A DNA stretch of 64,000 nt from Variovorax paradoxus (GTDB lineage Bacteria > Pseudomonadota > Gammaproteobacteria > Burkholderiales > Burkholderiaceae_C). Position numbers and translations under genes: made by a program. Below the pieces are notes generated by a model. The model had not been told where the DNA came from, did not search any database, and saw only the letters and a program-made list of their open reading frames with translations. Positions 63,542 to 64,000 of the stretch are shown in pieces (positions within the stretch are counted from its first letter, which is position 1; every line of letters begins with the position of its first letter). The DNA lies in contig NZ_JAUSXG010000001.1 of the NCBI RefSeq assembly GCF_030815855.1, positions 5,022,001-5,086,000 of the forward strand, in the 5' to 3' direction.

Positions 63542-64000
63542 TCAATCGAGGCGGCGGACCACGTCCATCGCCTCTTCGATGCGTTCGACGGCATGGATGG
63601 TCAGGCCTTCGATCTCTTTCGTACCCTTGCGCGGCGCATTCGCCTTGGGCACCACGGCCACGCTGAAGCCCAGCTTGGCCGCTTCGCGCAGGCGCTCTTG
63701 CCCGCGCGGCGCAGGGCGCACTTCGCCCGCCAGGCCCACTTCGCCGAACGCGATGAAGCCCTTGGGCAGCGGCTTGCCGCGCAGGCTCGAGGTAATGGCC
63801 AGCATCACGGCCAGGTCGGCCGCGGGCTCGCTGATGCGAACGCCGCCCACCGCGTTGACGAACACGTCCTGGTCCATGCAGGCCACGCCCGCATGGCGGT
63901 GCAGCACGGCCAGCAACATGGCGAGCCGGTCGCGGTCTAGGCCGACCGACAGGCGGCGCGGGCTCGGTCCGCCGTTGTCGACCAGCGCCTGGATCTCCAC
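63542..64000 (-). CDS. radA: DNA repair protein RadA, C-terminal part
   Basis: The last 152 codons of RadA/Sms; the N-terminal zinc finger and RecA-like ATPase lie beyond the window. Seen: EIQALVDNGGPSPRRLSVG, RLAMLLAVLHRHAGV, VFVNAVGGVRISEPAADLAV and GEVGLAGEVRPAPRGQERLREAAKLGF, all typical of the Lon-protease-like C-terminal domain. RadA acts in branch migration during recombination. Confidence 0.93.
   Translation of the reverse strand: MEIQALVDNGGPSPRRLSVGLDRDRLAMLLAVLHRHAGVACMDQDVFVNAVGGVRISEPAADLAVMLAITSSLRGKPLPKGFIAFGEVGLAGEVRPAPRGQERLREAAKLGFSVAVVPKANAPRKGTKEIEGLTIHAVERIEEAMDVVRRLD

Overview
This is a GC-rich chromosomal window carrying 61 protein-coding genes, two of them cut by the window ends. 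Gene content and order fit a betaproteobacterium of the Comamonadaceae, and the style most resembles Variovorax: many substrate-binding-protein transporters beside small catabolic operons, mreBCD-mrdA divergent from gatCAB, and a homogentisate block. The genus is inferred from recalled gene content, not from a search. I see no rRNA, tRNA, CRISPR, prophage, transposase or plasmid functions.

Layout. 0-4.5 kb (minus strand): aminoadipate-semialdehyde-type aldehyde dehydrogenase, polar amino acid binding protein, aminotransferase and the start of a ThDP enzyme, which looks like an amino acid catabolic operon. 5.3-13.1 kb: an IclR regulator divergent from a putrescine-type ABC importer interleaved with a three-subunit opine-oxidase/HcnABC-like amine dehydrogenase. 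13.4-16.1 kb: GMC oxidoreductase and a divergent LysR regulator. 16.3-20.2 kb: an Mla-type lipid transport operon. 20.2-27.7 kb: a sirtuin, then an IclR regulator divergent from an aromatic pathway operon (atypical MBL-fold protein, FAD hydroxylase, DUF2783, hmgA, fahA). 27.7-36 kb: cell-shape genes (mrdA, mreD, mreC, mreB) back to back with gatCAB. 36-38.3 kb: a DUF4124 protein, pyrE and xth.

38.3-47.7 kb is the most distinctive block. It is a nine-gene minus-strand operon with allophanate hydrolase (atzF), an AtzH-like DUF3225 protein, a BMP-family ABC importer, a biuret amidohydrolase (biuH), a second BiuH-like cysteine hydrolase and a GntR regulator. A 30-bp dyad lies just upstream of atzF. 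I read it as a biuret/ureide nitrogen-scavenging system. 47.9-64 kb: a large repeat lipoprotein, an M48 protease, ampG, a compact ketoacyl synthase / chain-length-factor / halogenase-like trio joined to a two-component system, an O-antigen ligase family protein, ilvE, rdgC, small envelope proteins and the 3' part of radA.

Ten intergenic repeats from four structured families (called A to D here) are scattered through the window. Seven lie between same-strand genes, three between convergent genes and none in the ten divergent promoter regions. Family A shows compensatory base changes in a stem and abuts stop codons. Family D is a roughly 250-bp near-palindrome present twice in opposite orientation, 28 kb apart.
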